Assembly: GCA_028282145.1 (NCBI GenBank)
Contig: JANQIN010000070.1
Location: 1 to 52,537, forward strand
Source of the DNA: Thermodesulfobacteriota bacterium
Lineage (GTDB): Bacteria; Desulfobacterota; Desulfuromonadia; Desulfuromonadales; Geopsychrobacteraceae
Length of the DNA stretch: 52,537 bases
Reading direction: 5' to 3'
Part shown: piece by piece, positions 17,337 to 25,868 of the stretch
How the letters are laid out: every line of letters starts with the position of its first letter
Numbering within the stretch: position 1 is the first letter of the stretch
Made by a program: the position numbers and the translations under genes
Notes under the pieces: model-generated
Told to the model about the DNA's origin: nothing
The model's input: the letters and a program-made list of their open reading frames with translations, nothing else
Databases searched by the model: none

Positions 17337-17887
17337 CGCCCCAGGACACCCTGTTCATCAAACCTTTCCCGGGGAAAGGCAAACATGAACTCATGATCCA
17401 GCGAAGTAAACCGCCAACGGCCTTCGCCATCGACGTCCATCAACTCTTCCATACGGACCAGATCGATCTCCCAGCCGGTTTCACCGGCCTTTAACAGGAT
17501 AGGGACACGGCGAGATTCTGCGACGGGAAAACGGACCACCGCCAGGGGCATCTTTACCTGAATCACCGCAGAGGAGATTCTCTTCTTCAGATCGTTGAGC
17601 GTCTTTTCCTGCTGTGCATCGGTCGGAGTCCGGTCGGCCAGGAAAGTCTGACTTTCCGGGGTGAAGATCGGCAGGTTGGGACTTTTCATCCGGTTCTCAA
17701 GTGCGGTCATATAAACTTGCAGGGTGATCATGGGGTGGGTCCCCGGCTGATAGGCTTCGGCGCCTGCGGAAGCCGGGATCACAGGGAACTGTTCACCGAA
17801 TCGCTCCTTCGCCTGTTCGCGGTCTTCATCTCCGTTACAGGCCGTTAAGGCGAGAACCATCAGCACACCTACGATCATCTTCCACAT
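17333..17887 (-). CDS. Lipoprotein of unknown function
   Basis: The protein is 184 residues from ATG 17887. It has a signal peptide with lipobox LTAC, so the mature N-terminus is a lipidated Cys followed by NGDED; the acidic +2/+3 region does not settle inner- or outer-membrane sorting. The remaining 165 residues show no recognised domain. An upstream extension would place the lipobox too far from the start, so ATG 17887 with AAGGAC upstream is preferred. Confidence 0.8.
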   Translation of the reverse strand: MWKMIVGVLMVLALTACNGDEDREQAKERFGEQFPVIPASAGAEAYQPGTHPMITLQVYMTALENRMKSPNLPIFTPESQTFLADRTPTDAQQEKTLNDLKKRISSAVIQVKMPLAVVRFPVAESRRVPILLKAGETGWEIDLVRMEELMDVDGEGRWRFTSLDHEFMFAFPRERFDEQGVLGR

Positions 17888-18250
17888 AAACACTGTCCTT
17901 ATATTGAATCTTGAATTGGGCCCGACAGGGTACCCGCCGGGCGCAGAACAATACCACAGAACCCGGACGGAAGCCCAGCACCCATATTGAAGAGGCAACG
18001 CCCCAAACAGATCCCTCTGCCAATATCTGTCTCCACTCTGCTGGTATTTGACGTATCTTCTGCGATGGAACCGTTTTTTCCTCCGGCGGATTTCGCGTCT
18101 TCTTTTTATCTAAATTCTTAAGAAGAAGGCTGGCAGCTATGCAGAACGACCGCTCACCTGCCGTTCAAAGTCACTGGCTCCCTTCCCGGTACAGCTTTTG
18201 CTCCTTTAACCAGAGGTCATTGATCCATTCCTTTGCTACAGGGGTTCCCG
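17888..18250. other. Intergenic region without a confident gene
   Basis: This 363-bp gap between divergent genes has TTGACG near 18049 but no convincing -10. An open frame of about 50 codons starts at ATG 18139 and runs into the next gene in another frame; I do not regard it as real. No tRNA, riboswitch or repeat was recognised. Confidence 0.5.
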
Positions 18251-18991
18251 ATGAGTGCCTATTGTGCAAGAAAGCGTCTTCCATCCTGCGAAGTTTCACG
18301 TAGCCTGCTGCAACAGCTGGAATCTTACCTTGACCAACAGATCAACAGCCTGTTCGGCAAAAAGCTTGCCCGGATGAAGGAACTTTATGGTCACCATGAC
18401 GTCTCCAGCCTGAAGGACCTGCAGATTCAGATTCAGGAAGCCGACCAGAGACGGGTTTTCTCCACCACCGGGAAGATTCCCGGGGAACAGCTCCCCAACA
18501 CTGTTCGTCGGGTTGGATTTCATATGCGTTTCGGCCAGCCGGAGCTGTTGAATGTCCGGCTGGAATTTCCCTATTCCGGCCGACCGGTTCTGGAGGTCTC
18601 CACCCTTCGCAAAGACCAGCAGAAAACCTGTCAGAAGTTTGCGGAAGGCATCCTCAGCCTGTTGCGTCACTGGACCAATAACAACTGGGCCGTTCGAAGC
18701 AAGCCGATGCTCATCGCCATCGCGGCCTTACCGCCGATTTCCCTGGCCGCTTTGGGACTTCTCAAAGGTCTGACACCTTTTAGTGCCATGACCGTTCAAG
18801 GCTGGACCCTTTTCTTTTCCATCGGTCTGGCATTCTGCTTTGAAAGGTTGTTTCCCCTGGTTCGGTTCCGAACGGACCGTGGCCTGCGCTGGACCCGCAT
18901 CAAATGGGTTTTACTTCTCGGGTTGGCCCTCGCCGCAACAACCGCTTATATCTCACTGGTGCTTTTTCACTGGGGCCTGCTCTCCCGATAG
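18251..18991 (+). CDS. Membrane protein of unknown function with a cytosolic N-terminal domain
   Basis: The 246-residue protein has a soluble N-terminal half of about 150 residues that starts with a helix-rich segment, followed by three hydrophobic helices (about 157-177, 183-202 and 217-240). No family is recognised. The start ATG 18251 has AGGGG upstream; an in-frame TTG six codons earlier is possible. It stands alone between the lipoprotein gene (divergent) and the small secreted-peptide operon (convergent). Confidence 0.7.
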   Translation: MSAYCARKRLPSCEVSRSLLQQLESYLDQQINSLFGKKLARMKELYGHHDVSSLKDLQIQIQEADQRRVFSTTGKIPGEQLPNTVRRVGFHMRFGQPELLNVRLEFPYSGRPVLEVSTLRKDQQKTCQKFAEGILSLLRHWTNNNWAVRSKPMLIAIAALPPISLAALGLLKGLTPFSAMTVQGWTLFFSIGLAFCFERLFPLVRFRTDRGLRWTRIKWVLLLGLALAATTAYISLVLFHWGLLSR

Positions 18992-19136
18992 ACGCATAGA
19001 ATGCCTGTCCCAATCCGGCATGCGGGAGAGGAAAGGGTCATTCTCACAACCGTATTTCAATATCCAGACGTGAATCGGCCCGGGGAGAACGTGTCAAAAC
19101 GATGAGGCCGCCCCCGGAGAGAACCGGTATCTTCAC

Positions 19137-19167
19137 GAAAAGGCCTCTGCCGTATTGGCAGAGGCCT
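19137..19167 (-). terminator. Intrinsic terminator of the small lipoprotein operon
   Basis: An 11-bp perfect stem (AGGCCTCTGCC with GGCAGAGGCCT, 5-nt loop) is followed on the minus strand by TTTT. It lies 28 bp after the stop of the 45-residue lipoprotein gene. Confidence 0.8.
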
Positions 19168-19194
19168 CGCGTAAAAAGGAGAGAGAAGAAGAGA

Positions 19195-19332
19195 TTAGTT
19201 ATCAGCCGGTGCAAGAAATTCGTATCCGCAAGCGGGACACTTCACTTTCACCTGTTGTCCCGAAGGGGTGGCACAGGCGGTCAATACAACGGCCATTACG
19301 AGAAGTACTGCGGTAGCGGCTAACTTTTTCAT
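19195..19332 (-). CDS. 45-residue lipoprotein with a CPxCG zinc-ribbon-like knuckle
   Basis: A small gene easily missed. ATG 19332 is preceded by GGAGG six bases upstream, and the peptide has a Lys-Lys start, a hydrophobic core and lipobox VLTAC, giving a mature lipidated peptide of about 26 residues. This contains CPACGYEF, a single zinc knuckle that would need a partner for full coordination. It is the second gene of a two-peptide operon, 20 bp after the first, and has its own terminator. Function unknown; an envelope metal or redox role is a guess. Confidence 0.75.
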   Translation of the reverse strand: MKKLAATAVLLVMAVVLTACATPSGQQVKVKCPACGYEFLAPADN

Positions 19333-19352
19333 GATGGTCCTCCAATACAGTT

Positions 19353-19484
19353 CTAGTGGTTGGTGAAAAAAGACTCTTCCGTTTCGAATTCCAGCCCCAG
19401 GTCAAAACTCAGATCGTTATCAGCCATCGCTGATCCCGTGAAACTGAGTAGGGCCCAAAGGGCCGCTGCAACAAGCCGAATCAT
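19353..19484 (-). CDS. 43-residue secreted peptide
   Basis: ATG 19484 is preceded by AGGGAG at good spacing. The peptide has a clear signal sequence (Arg, hydrophobic core, cleavage at SAMA/DN), leaving a very acidic mature peptide of about 20 residues (DNDLSFDLGLEFETEESFF). It is the first gene of a two-gene operon with the zinc-knuckle lipoprotein. No family was recognised. Confidence 0.6.
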   Translation of the reverse strand: MIRLVAAALWALLSFTGSAMADNDLSFDLGLEFETEESFFTNH

Positions 19485-19667
19485 ATTTTTCTCCCTGGTC
19501 GGAATGCGTATCCCCAACGGTACACTTTCAAATCCTATCTATCTATTGAGGCATAGGTCGTGCCAATAGGCGATAAAAACGGTCATATTTACGCTAATTC
19601 GATTCCGACCTCTCAAAGAGCTGTTTTATAACGAAAATCTACCTGGGATACGGAAGGAGAACTGCAG

Positions 19668-19718
19668 ATGGACAAGACAATTTTGAAGATTCGGGTCAAA
19701 AAACGTCAAAAGATTTGA
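19668..19718 (+). CDS. Possible 16-codon minigene
   Basis: A well-placed AAGGAG (19654-19659) precedes ATG 19668, and the frame reads a strongly basic 16-residue peptide (MDKTILKIRVKKRQKI) before TGA. Either a genuine short peptide or leader, the start of a decayed gene, or chance. Confidence 0.2.
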   Translation: MDKTILKIRVKKRQKI

Positions 19719-19932
19719 CGTCAGGCAGCCTGCCCGTCTATTTTTTTTACACGTTCCGAACGCGCAACGAAAACGCCGATACCTCTGACGGCATCGGCGT
19801 TATTTCTGGAGCCGGCATTTCTGCCGGCCGTCGTACATTGGTGCTGTTGTTCTGCGACTTGCTTCCCGTTACTTGAAGTAAAGCACAGCGTTCGACGAAT
19901 GCAATCCTGGTTTTCCTTTTCTGCAGCTTCAT

Positions 19933-19960
19933 AAAAAAAGCGGGGTCCATAAGACCCCGC
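19933..19960 (-). terminator. Intrinsic terminator after amt
   Basis: GCGGGGTC/GACCCCGC with a 5-nt loop, followed on the minus strand by a run of seven T. It starts 28 bp after the amt stop. Confidence 0.88.
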
Positions 19961-19988
19961 CCGATCACATAACAGTTTGTTTCCAGTG

Positions 19989-21320
19989 TTACTTTTCGTC
20001 TTGCCCGAACATACTGCCGAAATGAACGGTCTGGAAGTCGGGGTAAGCGTTGGCACCGTGTTCGGTGAAGTCCAGCCCACTCATTTCCTCTTCCTTGCTG
20101 ACACGCATTCCGATGATCATGTCAATGGCCTTGAACAGGATCAGACCGGCGACCATACACCAGACGAAGGCAGCACCAATACCGGCCAGCTGCACCATGA
20201 TGGTCTTGATGGAGAACCCGGCGCTGTCGAAGATACCGGCAGCCAGGGTGCCCCAGGCACCGCAGACACCGTGGACCGAGATGGCACCGACAGGATCGTC
20301 GACCTTGATTTTGTCGAAGAAAAGGACCGAATAGAGAACCAGGACACCGGAGACGGCACCGATGATGACTGCGGACACCGGGCTGACGTTGGCGCAACCG
20401 GCGGTAATACCGACCAGACCGGCCAGGGCGCCGTTGAGGGTCATACCGATATCGGCTTTGCCGTACTTGATCCAGGTGGACGCCATGGCAGCGATCGCAC
20501 CGGCAGCAGCAGCCAGAGTGGTGGTCACTGCGATGATGGCAATAGAGGTGTCACCGGTGGTGGTAGATCCGGGGTTGAAACCGTACCAGCCGAACCACAG
20601 GATAAAGACGCCCAGAGCGGCCAACGGTAAACTGTGACCGGGAATCGGCTTGGCGGCACCGTTCTTGTCGTATTTGCCCAGACGGGGACCGACCACGATG
20701 GCACCGGCCAGCGCCAACCAGCCACCGACGGAGTGAACGACGGTCGAACCGGCAAAATCGATAAAGCCGAGACCTTCCAACCAGCCGGAACCGTTGTAAA
20801 GGGAACCCCAGGCCCAGCTGCCGAAGACCGGATAGATCAGGCCGGTAACAAAAACGGAGTAAAACATATAGGCGCTGAACTTGGTCCGTTCGGCCACAGC
20901 CCCCGAGATGATGGTGGCGGCGGTAGCGGCGAAGACGGTCTGGAACATCCAGAAAGCATAGTTCCAGGCCTCACCTTCACCGGTAGCACCACTGAAGAAA
21001 AAGTCGGAAGTCCCGAAAAGACCGTTGGTGGCACCGAACATCAGGCCGAAACCGATGGCCCAGAATGACAGAGCGCCGATGGAGAAGTCCATCACGTTCT
21101 TCATCAGGATGTTACAGGCGTTTTTGGCGCGGGTGAACCCGGCCTCGACCATGGCAAAACCGGCCTGCATCAGGAAAACCATGAAGGCGGCAATCAGGGT
21201 CCAGACAAAGTTCAGGTTATTCTGGACGGCGGGGGCCTCAATCGGGGCTTCCTCGGCCAGAACCAGCGAAGGCAGGGCCAGTAACAGGCCCCATACCAGG
21301 GGGAGAATCATCTTTTTCAT
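19989..21320 (-). CDS. amt: Ammonium transporter Amt
   Basis: The 443-residue protein has a cleavable signal peptide (about residues 1-22) and eleven transmembrane helices of the Amt/Rh family. The twin pore histidines are visible in DFAGSTVVHSVGG and in ISVHGVCGAWGTLAAG, and the vestibule aromatics are in FWMFQTVFAAT. It conducts ammonium/ammonia and is gated by PII protein. I chose ATG 21320 because AAGGAG precedes it at 6 nt. It follows glnB by 30 bp on the same strand, the classical glnB/K-amt pair, so nitrogen-limitation control through the sigma-54 promoter at 21950-21965 is expected. Confidence 0.96.
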   Translation of the reverse strand: MKKMILPLVWGLLLALPSLVLAEEAPIEAPAVQNNLNFVWTLIAAFMVFLMQAGFAMVEAGFTRAKNACNILMKNVMDFSIGALSFWAIGFGLMFGATNGLFGTSDFFFSGATGEGEAWNYAFWMFQTVFAATAATIISGAVAERTKFSAYMFYSVFVTGLIYPVFGSWAWGSLYNGSGWLEGLGFIDFAGSTVVHSVGGWLALAGAIVVGPRLGKYDKNGAAKPIPGHSLPLAALGVFILWFGWYGFNPGSTTTGDTSIAIIAVTTTLAAAAGAIAAMASTWIKYGKADIGMTLNGALAGLVGITAGCANVSPVSAVIIGAVSGVLVLYSVLFFDKIKVDDPVGAISVHGVCGAWGTLAAGIFDSAGFSIKTIMVQLAGIGAAFVWCMVAGLILFKAIDMIIGMRVSKEEEMSGLDFTEHGANAYPDFQTVHFGSMFGQDEK

Positions 21321-21350
21321 AGCGAGCTCCTTGATCAAAAGCGGTTGCGG

Positions 21351-21704
<354 letters not shown>

Positions 21705-21710
21705 TCAGGT

Positions 21711-21753
21711 GAAAAATAGAAGGCGCCCTGATCCGATTGGACCAAGGCGCCTT
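21711..21753 (-). terminator. Terminator-like hairpin in the glnB leader
   Basis: On the minus strand a 15-bp stem (AAGGCGCCTTGGTCC with GGATCAGGGCGCCTT, two G-T pairs, AATC loop) is followed by CTATTTTTC. It lies between the sigma-54 promoter and the glnB ribosome-binding site, about 20 nt before the ATG, so it could be an attenuator or the end of a separate small RNA. Confidence 0.65.
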
Positions 21754-21938
21754 TGCCCTTCCACGGCTCTGCCGCGAAACCCCATTGTTTCACCAAGCCG
21801 TACGTATGGTAATAAACGCCATCCTGGCGTTTGTTATGCTCGTTTCGCAAAAGTGTAATTTTGCTCGCCCGTCTCCGGGCTGGGTCGTTCTCTCAGCCAG
21901 TGCCTTTTTGCTTAATTCGCCGGATCTTTCTGGCGGTG
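21717..21938 (-). ncRNA. Candidate structured leader RNA or small RNA upstream of glnB
   Basis: Between the predicted sigma-54 start (about 21938) and the hairpin at 21711-21753, the minus strand can form several hairpins: GCCCG/CGGGC near 21867-21880, GCAAAA/TTTTGC near 21845-21865, a CGCC/GGCG hairpin near 21813-21835, and CGGCT/AGCCG with inner GAAAC/GTTTC around 21764-21800. No open frame with a good ribosome-binding site was seen. It matches no riboswitch class that I recognise. Confidence 0.3.
21840..21866. repeat. Short hairpin repeat, copy 2
   Basis: TCGTTTCGCAAAAG, 5-nt loop TGTAA, TTTTGCTC. It is identical to the copy at 85-111 except for the loop, and lies inside the glnB leader. 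Confidence 0.55.
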
Positions 21939-21949
21939 CCCACTGAATA

Positions 21950-21965
21950 AGCAGATGCCGTGCCA
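21950..21965 (-). promoter_or_regulatory. Sigma-54 (-24/-12) promoter for glnB-amt
   Basis: The minus strand reads TGGCACGGCATCTGCT: the -24 element TGGCACG is perfect and the GG-to-GC spacing is exactly 10 bp, with one mismatch in the -12 element (CTGCT for TTGCW). It lies between the upstream kinase gene and glnB, the expected place for NtrC-dependent control. The resulting leader would be about 250 nt. Confidence 0.7.
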
Positions 21966-22032
21966 ATGTGAAGATCGGGTTAGATTCGGGGCCTTCACCC
22001 CTTTCGTCACGGCATATTTGCTTATTTTTTAC

Positions 22033-22052
22033 GCACTGCCCGCGGACAGTGC
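22033..22052. promoter_or_regulatory. Palindrome upstream of the sigma-54 promoter
   Basis: GCACTG-N8-CAGTGC lies about 70 bp upstream of the -24/-12 element and just after the kinase stop. It is not followed by a T-run on either transcript end, so it is more likely an operator than a terminator. The half-sites recall NtrC boxes (GCAC/GTGC) but the spacing is longer than usual. Confidence 0.35.
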
Positions 22053-22059
22053 TCTCTTC

Positions 22060-23646
22060 TCACTCAGCGTCTCCCACGGGAAGTTCGATCGTGAAACAGG
22101 CCCCCTGCCCCACCTCGGAACGGACCCGCAACCGTCCTTCATGTTCCTTGATGATCGACTGGCAGATATAGAGCCCCAGACCGGTTCCTTCACCGTCTTT
22201 CTTGGTCGTGAAAAACGGATCAAAGATCTTCCCCAGGACATCCGGGGGGATTCCGGGCCCATTGTCTTCGACCCGAATCTCGACCCAGCCCTTTTGCGGA
22301 ACCAACGTCGTCACATCCAAACGCCCAGCCTTTCCCATCGCCTGGGCGCTGTTCAGCATCAGGTTGATCAAAACCTGCTTCAGTCGGTTGTCATCCACAT
22401 AAACCCCGGGAACATCCCCCAGAGAGGCTTCCAGCTTCAGAGACTGCCGCTGAAACTGATACCGGACCAGCCGGATGACATCCTCCACCACCGAGTTCAG
22501 GTCCACCCAGCGCTTCACCGCACCCTGGTGACGGGAGAAGGACAGCAGCCCTCCGGTCAGTGTCTGCAGCCGCTCCGCCTCACTGTGAATCCGTTCTGCC
22601 ACTTCCTGAAGGTCCTCACCCAGGCGTTCTTCCCGCAGGATAAGCTGGGCTCCGTACGTGATCACCGATAGAGGATTATTGATTTCATGGGCAATCCCTG
22701 CCGACAGACGACCGACCTCGGCCAGTTTTTCCGATTGAATCGTCTGTTCCATCAGACGCCTGAAATCGGTGATATCCTCAATAATGACGACAACACCGAT
22801 CGTGCGGTCTCCCTCTTTCAGAGGCGTCAGACGTCGTTTCTGTACCCGAACCTCTCCCATCAGCTTACGATGATTCAGACGAAAACGCTCCGGCTTCCCT
22901 TGTTCCAGGACACGACGCACCCGGTCGGCAAACCCTTCGGATTCAAGCCGCGGGAAGAGGGAGAAGACCTTTCTGTCGAGCGCTTCCTCCCGGGCAATAC
23001 CGCTCATCAGCTCCATGGCATGGTTCCAGGAGGTGACCCGCAGCTGCTCATTCAGGGTATAGATACCCAGGCTGACGCTTTGGAGAATCTGTTCGTTCAA
23101 CTGGGCCAGCTGCCTGTTCTCTTCCACCACCTTCTTCAGGTCCGAAACCAGGCGCGCATTTTCAATGGCCACCGCGGCCTGACCGGCGAGGGTCATTAAC
23201 GGGGGAATATCCTCTCGAGAGAAGGCGTTGACCTGCGTGCTTTCGACATTCAACACACCGATGACACGGTCGCCAACGGAGAGAGGGACCGCCAACTCAC
23301 ACCGGGCACCCAGGATTCCGGGAACCACATTCTTTCGTGTCCCGAGATCTCTCACAAGAAGAGGCTGTCCGGTCTTGGCCACTTCTCCCATCACTCCCTG
23401 TCCCAGGATCAGGTCCTCATGAACACAGTCGTCGTCCGGGTAGCCAAAGGAGGCCACAGCATGCAGCTTTCCCGTGTCCTCATCCAGCAAGCGAACCAGG
23501 GCGTTCTGGTAATGAAAAATATCCTGTGAAATGTTCAGGATACGTTTAAGCAGCCAATCCAGATCCGTAATAGAGGCCAGCTCCTGACCGATCTGAATCA
23601 GCGCCTGCAACAGCTTTTCTTTATTTCGTTCAGCGGGTGCGTGCAT
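22060..23646 (-). CDS. GAF-PAS sensor histidine kinase
   Basis: The 528-residue cytosolic kinase has a GAF domain (about residues 15-175), a PAS domain (about 190-305), a HisKA domain with H-box [12 protein letters not shown], and an HATPase domain with [23 protein letters not shown] and GTGLGLYI. The H-box has the HEINNPL form of NtrB-type kinases. There is no adjacent response regulator. It sits directly upstream of glnB-amt on the same strand but is separated from it by a sigma-54 promoter, so a nitrogen-related role is possible, not shown. ATG 23646 gives an N-terminus before the GAF domain; an in-frame GTG lies 16 codons earlier. Confidence 0.92.
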   Translation of the reverse strand: MHAPAERNKEKLLQALIQIGQELASITDLDWLLKRILNISQDIFHYQNALVRLLDEDTGKLHAVASFGYPDDDCVHEDLILGQGVMGEVAKTGQPLLVRDLGTRKNVVPGILGARCELAVPLSVGDRVIGVLNVESTQVNAFSREDIPPLMTLAGQAAVAIENARLVSDLKKVVEENRQLAQLNEQILQSVSLGIYTLNEQLRVTSWNHAMELMSGIAREEALDRKVFSLFPRLESEGFADRVRRVLEQGKPERFRLNHRKLMGEVRVQKRRLTPLKEGDRTIGVVVIIEDITDFRRLMEQTIQSEKLAEVGRLSAGIAHEINNPLSVITYGAQLILREERLGEDLQEVAERIHSEAERLQTLTGGLLSFSRHQGAVKRWVDLNSVVEDVIRLVRYQFQRQSLKLEASLGDVPGVYVDDNRLKQVLINLMLNSAQAMGKAGRLDVTTLVPQKGWVEIRVEDNGPGIPPDVLGKIFDPFFTTKKDGEGTGLGLYICQSIIKEHEGRLRVRSEVGQGACFTIELPVGDAE

Positions 23647-23859
23647 TCCGGAACCTGTGCGGTGTTTGGGGCTGATTCCGCTGCTGAAGCGCACAAAACA
23701 TGCCAGCAGCTAACAAATTTCTTTTGTAACAACAATAGGCGCAAAAACTGTGGTTTCTATCCTGATGATAATGGCAACCTGCGCTGAATCCAGACCGGAC
23801 TGCCTGTTTTTTTCTCACAGAGAAAATGGCCGGCCTATTTTTTAGGCAAATATTCCGTC

Positions 23860-23888
23860 TTGCAGGGGAGGTTTGCATCCCCTATTCT
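23860..23888 (+). promoter_or_regulatory. Sigma-70-type promoter for galE
   Basis: TTGCAG, 17 bp, TATTCT. It predicts a leader of about 26 nt before ATG 23921. Confidence 0.55.
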
Positions 23889-23920
23889 TTAGAGAAATCT
23901 TCAACCGAAGGAGCCATTCC

Positions 23921-24943
23921 ATGGAAATTCTAGTCACCGGAGGGGCGGGATTTATCGGTTCCCACACCCTTATCGCCCTGATTCATGCCGGGTATACTCC
24001 GATTGTGATCGACAACCTGTGCAACGCCAACCCGATTGTCCTTGACCGGGTGGCCGAGATCACCGGGGTACGCCCCCGGCTTTATGAAAAGGACATCCGG
24101 GACCGCGGGGCCTTGCGAACGATCTTTGAAGAGCACACCATCGAAGCGGTAATTCACTTCGCCGGGCTCAAAGCGGTTGGCGAATCGACAGAAATCCCTC
24201 TGGAGTATTATCAGAACAACGTCACCGGCACTCTGGTGCTTTGTGAAGAGATGCGACGCGCAGGCGTTTTTCGGCTGGTTTTCAGCTCATCCGCCACCGT
24301 TTACGGGGACCCGGAGACAGTCCCCATTCCGGAAACCGCCCGGACAACAGCCACCAATCCCTACGGGCGCTCAAAACTGTTTATTGAGGAGATCCTGCGA
24401 GACCTGGTGGCCAGTGACGATCGCTGGGGTGTCGTCCTTCTCCGCTATTTCAATCCGGTGGGTGCCCACCCTTCCGGACGGATTGGCGAAGACCCCAAAG
24501 GGATTCCCAACAACCTGCTGCCCTATATCACTCAGGTGGCTGTAGGAAAATTAAAAGAGTTGGCGGTCTTCGGCGACGATTATGAGACCGCCGACGGCAC
24601 TGGAGTACGTGATTACATCCATATTCTGGATCTGGCAGACGGCCACGTAAAAGCCCTCAAACGGGTTGACTCCGACAAAGGCGTCTTCACATACAATCTC
24701 GGTACGGGAACCGGGTATTCGGTGCTGGAGATGGTCAAGGCGTTCGAGGAGGCTTCCGGGGCCCGAATCCCTTATCGGATTGCGCCGCGCCGCCCGGGGG
24801 ATATTGCGGCCTGCTTTGCCCATCCCGAACGGGCCCGGAAAGAAATGGGCTGGGAAGCGGTTCGCGGCCTTCAGGAAATGATGAGGGACGCCTGGGCCTG
24901 GCAAAGCCAGAACCCCGACGGTTACCCCGAATCGTCGGATTGA
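23921..24943 (+). CDS. galE: UDP-glucose 4-epimerase
   Basis: The 340-residue short-chain dehydrogenase-type enzyme has the NAD-binding motif GGAGFIGSH at the N-terminus, the SSSATVYGD segment with the catalytic Ser/Thr, and YGRSK with catalytic Tyr and Lys. Length and the NPVGAHPSGRIGEDPKGIPN segment are typical of GalE. It interconverts UDP-glucose and UDP-galactose for envelope polysaccharide synthesis. ATG 23921 has GAAGGAG upstream; no sugar-pathway genes are adjacent. It is convergent with the LytTR gene one base away. Confidence 0.96.
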   Translation: MEILVTGGAGFIGSHTLIALIHAGYTPIVIDNLCNANPIVLDRVAEITGVRPRLYEKDIRDRGALRTIFEEHTIEAVIHFAGLKAVGESTEIPLEYYQNNVTGTLVLCEEMRRAGVFRLVFSSSATVYGDPETVPIPETARTTATNPYGRSKLFIEEILRDLVASDDRWGVVLLRYFNPVGAHPSGRIGEDPKGIPNNLLPYITQVAVGKLKELAVFGDDYETADGTGVRDYIHILDLADGHVKALKRVDSDKGVFTYNLGTGTGYSVLEMVKAFEEASGARIPYRIAPRRPGDIAACFAHPERARKEMGWEAVRGLQEMMRDAWAWQSQNPDGYPESSD

Positions 24944-24944
24944 T

Positions 24945-25676
24945 TCAGGATCGGCGAAACACGCCGGAGAAAGACGGGCTGACCTCAAACGCCTTTTCGA
25001 CCCCTTTCAAGCGCAGAACAAAACCGGACGGTTCGTGCCGCTCCAGTCGGTCCATCGCTTCCGTTCGGACCAGGACCTGGCGCTGCACCGGTCGAAACAG
25101 TTGCGGGTCCAGTGCGGCCATCAGATCGCGAAAGTGCTGATTGGTGGCCGCCACCTCGTTTTCGGTATAGACAAGAGATCCGGAGTCTGTCGCTTCGACC
25201 GCAAGAATCTCCTCGACCGGAACCATCCGAATACGATCCCGAGAGATCACGCGTACGGCTTCCATCTCGGAGGGTTTTTCCGTCAATTCAGGAGCCACGG
25301 TTGCCAGACGCCTTTTCAGATCATCCACTTTGCGTTTGAGATCCTCCCGGTCCACCGGTTTGAGCAGGTAATCGACAGCAATCTGATTCAGCTTGTCCTG
25401 GGGAACCTGCTCGGGATCCAGCAGGAAAATCGGGTAACAGGTTCCTTCGAGGCCCAGGCCGATCTCCATTCCGCAAAGATCCGGAAGCGGCATTTCGCAA
25501 AACACCAAATGGGGCTGGCAAACCTCGATCATATCCAACCCTTCCTGGCCTGTTTTCGCTTCAGCGCAGATACAGAGTTGGGGCCAGAGCTGTGGCAGCC
25601 AGACAGCCAGCCGCTCTTTCAATTCGACATCCTGGCAGATCAACGCTGCCCGGATACACGCCTGTTTCCCATCCAT
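24945..25676 (-). CDS. LytTR-type response regulator with an atypical receiver
   Basis: The 243-residue protein has an N-terminal receiver-like domain (about residues 8-115) and a C-terminal LytTR DNA-binding domain (about 145-240). The receiver keeps the Lys of DYLLKPVD, but the phospho-acceptor Asp is replaced: where relatives read VFLD, this reads VFCEMPLP, with Glu61. The first acidic pair is Gln15-Asp16. Ordinary phosphorylation is therefore unlikely and Glu may mimic the phosphorylated state. No LytS-type kinase is adjacent. ATG 25676 follows AGGAGAGG; an earlier in-frame start at 25706 is less likely. Confidence 0.88.
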   Translation of the reverse strand: MDGKQACIRAALICQDVELKERLAVWLPQLWPQLCICAEAKTGQEGLDMIEVCQPHLVFCEMPLPDLCGMEIGLGLEGTCYPIFLLDPEQVPQDKLNQIAVDYLLKPVDREDLKRKVDDLKRRLATVAPELTEKPSEMEAVRVISRDRIRMVPVEEILAVEATDSGSLVYTENEVAATNQHFRDLMAALDPQLFRPVQRQVLVRTEAMDRLERHEPSGFVLRLKGVEKAFEVSPSFSGVFRRS

Positions 25677-25812
25677 AGAAGTCCTCTCCTGAGACGTTCT
25701 TTCCAAGTATAACGGGATTATTGGACGACAAAATTCGTCCCCAGGACTTTATCGTACCCCTGTGCGATTTTCTTCGCTGACAAAACAAGGATACAAGGCT
25801 TTCTTGCGTTTG

Positions 25813-25848
25813 AAAAAAAAGCCTGTTCGCGAATGAACAGGCTTTTTT
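25813..25848. terminator. Intrinsic terminator after the OmpA-family gene
   Basis: AAGCCTGTTC/GAACAGGCTT with a GCGAAT loop, flanked by A-run and T-run, so it can work on both strands. On the minus strand it follows the OmpA-family stop by about 20 bp. Confidence 0.88.
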
Positions 25849-25868
25849 AAGCGAAGAGGTTGAAACGC

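Larger units (their letters stand above)
19485..19988. other. Long intergenic region with hairpins upstream of the peptide operon and downstream of amt
   Basis: About 500 bp with no convincing gene. It holds a minigene candidate (19668-19718), an inverted repeat AACGCCGAT/ATCGGCGTT around 19771-19802, a GCCGGC/GCCGGC hairpin around 19812-19830 and the amt terminator (19933-19960). The peptide-operon promoter should lie at its left end. Confidence 0.5.

Noticed and set aside
18139-18300. Small open frame before the membrane-protein gene
   Set aside because: No good ribosome-binding site, overlaps the next gene in another frame, and the translation has no features.
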